Assembly: GCA_003527885.1 (NCBI GenBank)
Contig: DPWB01000217.1
Span: forward strand, 1 to 7,254
DNA length: 7,254 bases
Reading direction: 5' to 3'
DNA from: Candidatus Competibacteraceae bacterium
Lineage (GTDB): Bacteria; Pseudomonadota; Gammaproteobacteria; Competibacterales; Competibacteraceae
Position numbers and translations under genes: made by a program. Under the pieces are notes generated by a model that ran no database searches, was not told the DNA's origin, and was given only the letters and a program-made list of their open reading frames with translations. Positions 6,981-7,254 of this stretch are shown here, piece after piece (position 1 is the first letter of the stretch; every line of letters begins with the position of its first letter).

Positions 6981-7254
6981 TCAGCTGTGGAGCAAACGGG
7001 TCGTATGGCGCAACCGGTGGGCCATCGACCGCATGACCTGAAGGGCGAAGAGCGGGGTGCGCTGGACGAGCGCGAGAAAATGCTCCCGGTTGATGGGGGC
7101 CAGCAGGCAATCGGTGCGGGCGATAGCCGAGGCGCTGCGCGGCTTGTCGTCGATCAAGGCCAGTTCGCCCAGCACGCCGCCCGGACCGACCGTTTCAAGA
7201 ATTCGGTCGCCTTGGGTAATGTCGACTTCACCTTCGGCGACGATGTAGAGGCTG
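6981..7254 (-). CDS. Cyclic-nucleotide-binding-domain protein, C-terminal 90 residues; 5' end outside window
   Basis: The minus-strand frame is open from the window edge to TGA at 6983-6981 and gives 90 residues. It starts in the beta-roll (SLYIVAEGEVDITQGDRILE), continues through the phosphate-binding cassette GELALIDDKPRSASA (visible residues 29-43, with the Glu30 and Arg39 expected to contact the cyclic nucleotide), and ends in the C-terminal helix LQVMRSMAHRLRHTTRLLHS. This is the cNMP-binding fold of the Crp/Fnr superfamily. The protein stops right after the C-helix with no helix-turn-helix, so it is not a Crp-like DNA-binding regulator. It is either a stand-alone CNB protein of about 150 residues or the tail of a larger one. 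Binding of cAMP or cGMP is plausible, not shown. It lies on the same strand and 184 bases upstream of the ATP-grasp gene; a functional link is unproven. Confidence 0.9.
   Translation of the reverse strand, partial: SLYIVAEGEVDITQGDRILETVGPGGVLGELALIDDKPRSASAIARTDCLLAPINREHFLALVQRTPLFALQVMRSMAHRLRHTTRLLHS

Overview
The window is about 7.25 kb of GC-rich, densely coding bacterial chromosome. The long-type IspG, the proteobacterial-style MgtE with an extended N-terminus, a lipoprotein with a TPR tail and a UspA of the form seen in proteobacteria all suggest a beta- or gammaproteobacterium. This is inferred from remembered family resemblance; a genus cannot be named from the sequence alone. No mobile element, CRISPR array, tRNA or rRNA was seen.

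Left half, + strand (1-3299). Four genes run head to tail: the 3' part of ispG (isoprenoid precursor synthesis by the MEP pathway), mgtE (Mg2+ channel/transporter, starting one base after the ispG stop), a small predicted outer-membrane lipoprotein with TPR repeats, and a single-domain universal stress protein. Gaps are 1, 37 and 37 bases, so co-transcription is likely. The functions are not obviously one pathway; this looks like a housekeeping cluster.

Middle (3300-3353). The + and - transcription units converge on a 54-base spacer. It holds two inverted repeats that also take in the stop codons of both flanking genes. Neither is followed by a T-run, so they are only possible terminators.

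Right half, - strand (3354-7254). Reading leftward, there is the C-terminal part of a cyclic-nucleotide-binding-domain protein cut by the window edge, a 184-base gap, an 849-residue fusion of a circularly permuted ATP-grasp domain with an alpha-E domain, and a transglutaminase-like protein whose GTG start overlaps the ATP-grasp stop by four bases (GTGA). The ATP-grasp/alpha-E/transglutaminase set is a known but poorly understood conserved module. Comparative genomics has proposed it as a peptide-ligating or protein-modifying system: ATP-grasp forming an amide bond, and the transglutaminase fold acting as a peptidase or amide-transfer enzyme. It is the most interesting part of the window. The ATP-grasp half appears to lack several nucleotide- and metal-binding residues of the stand-alone family members.
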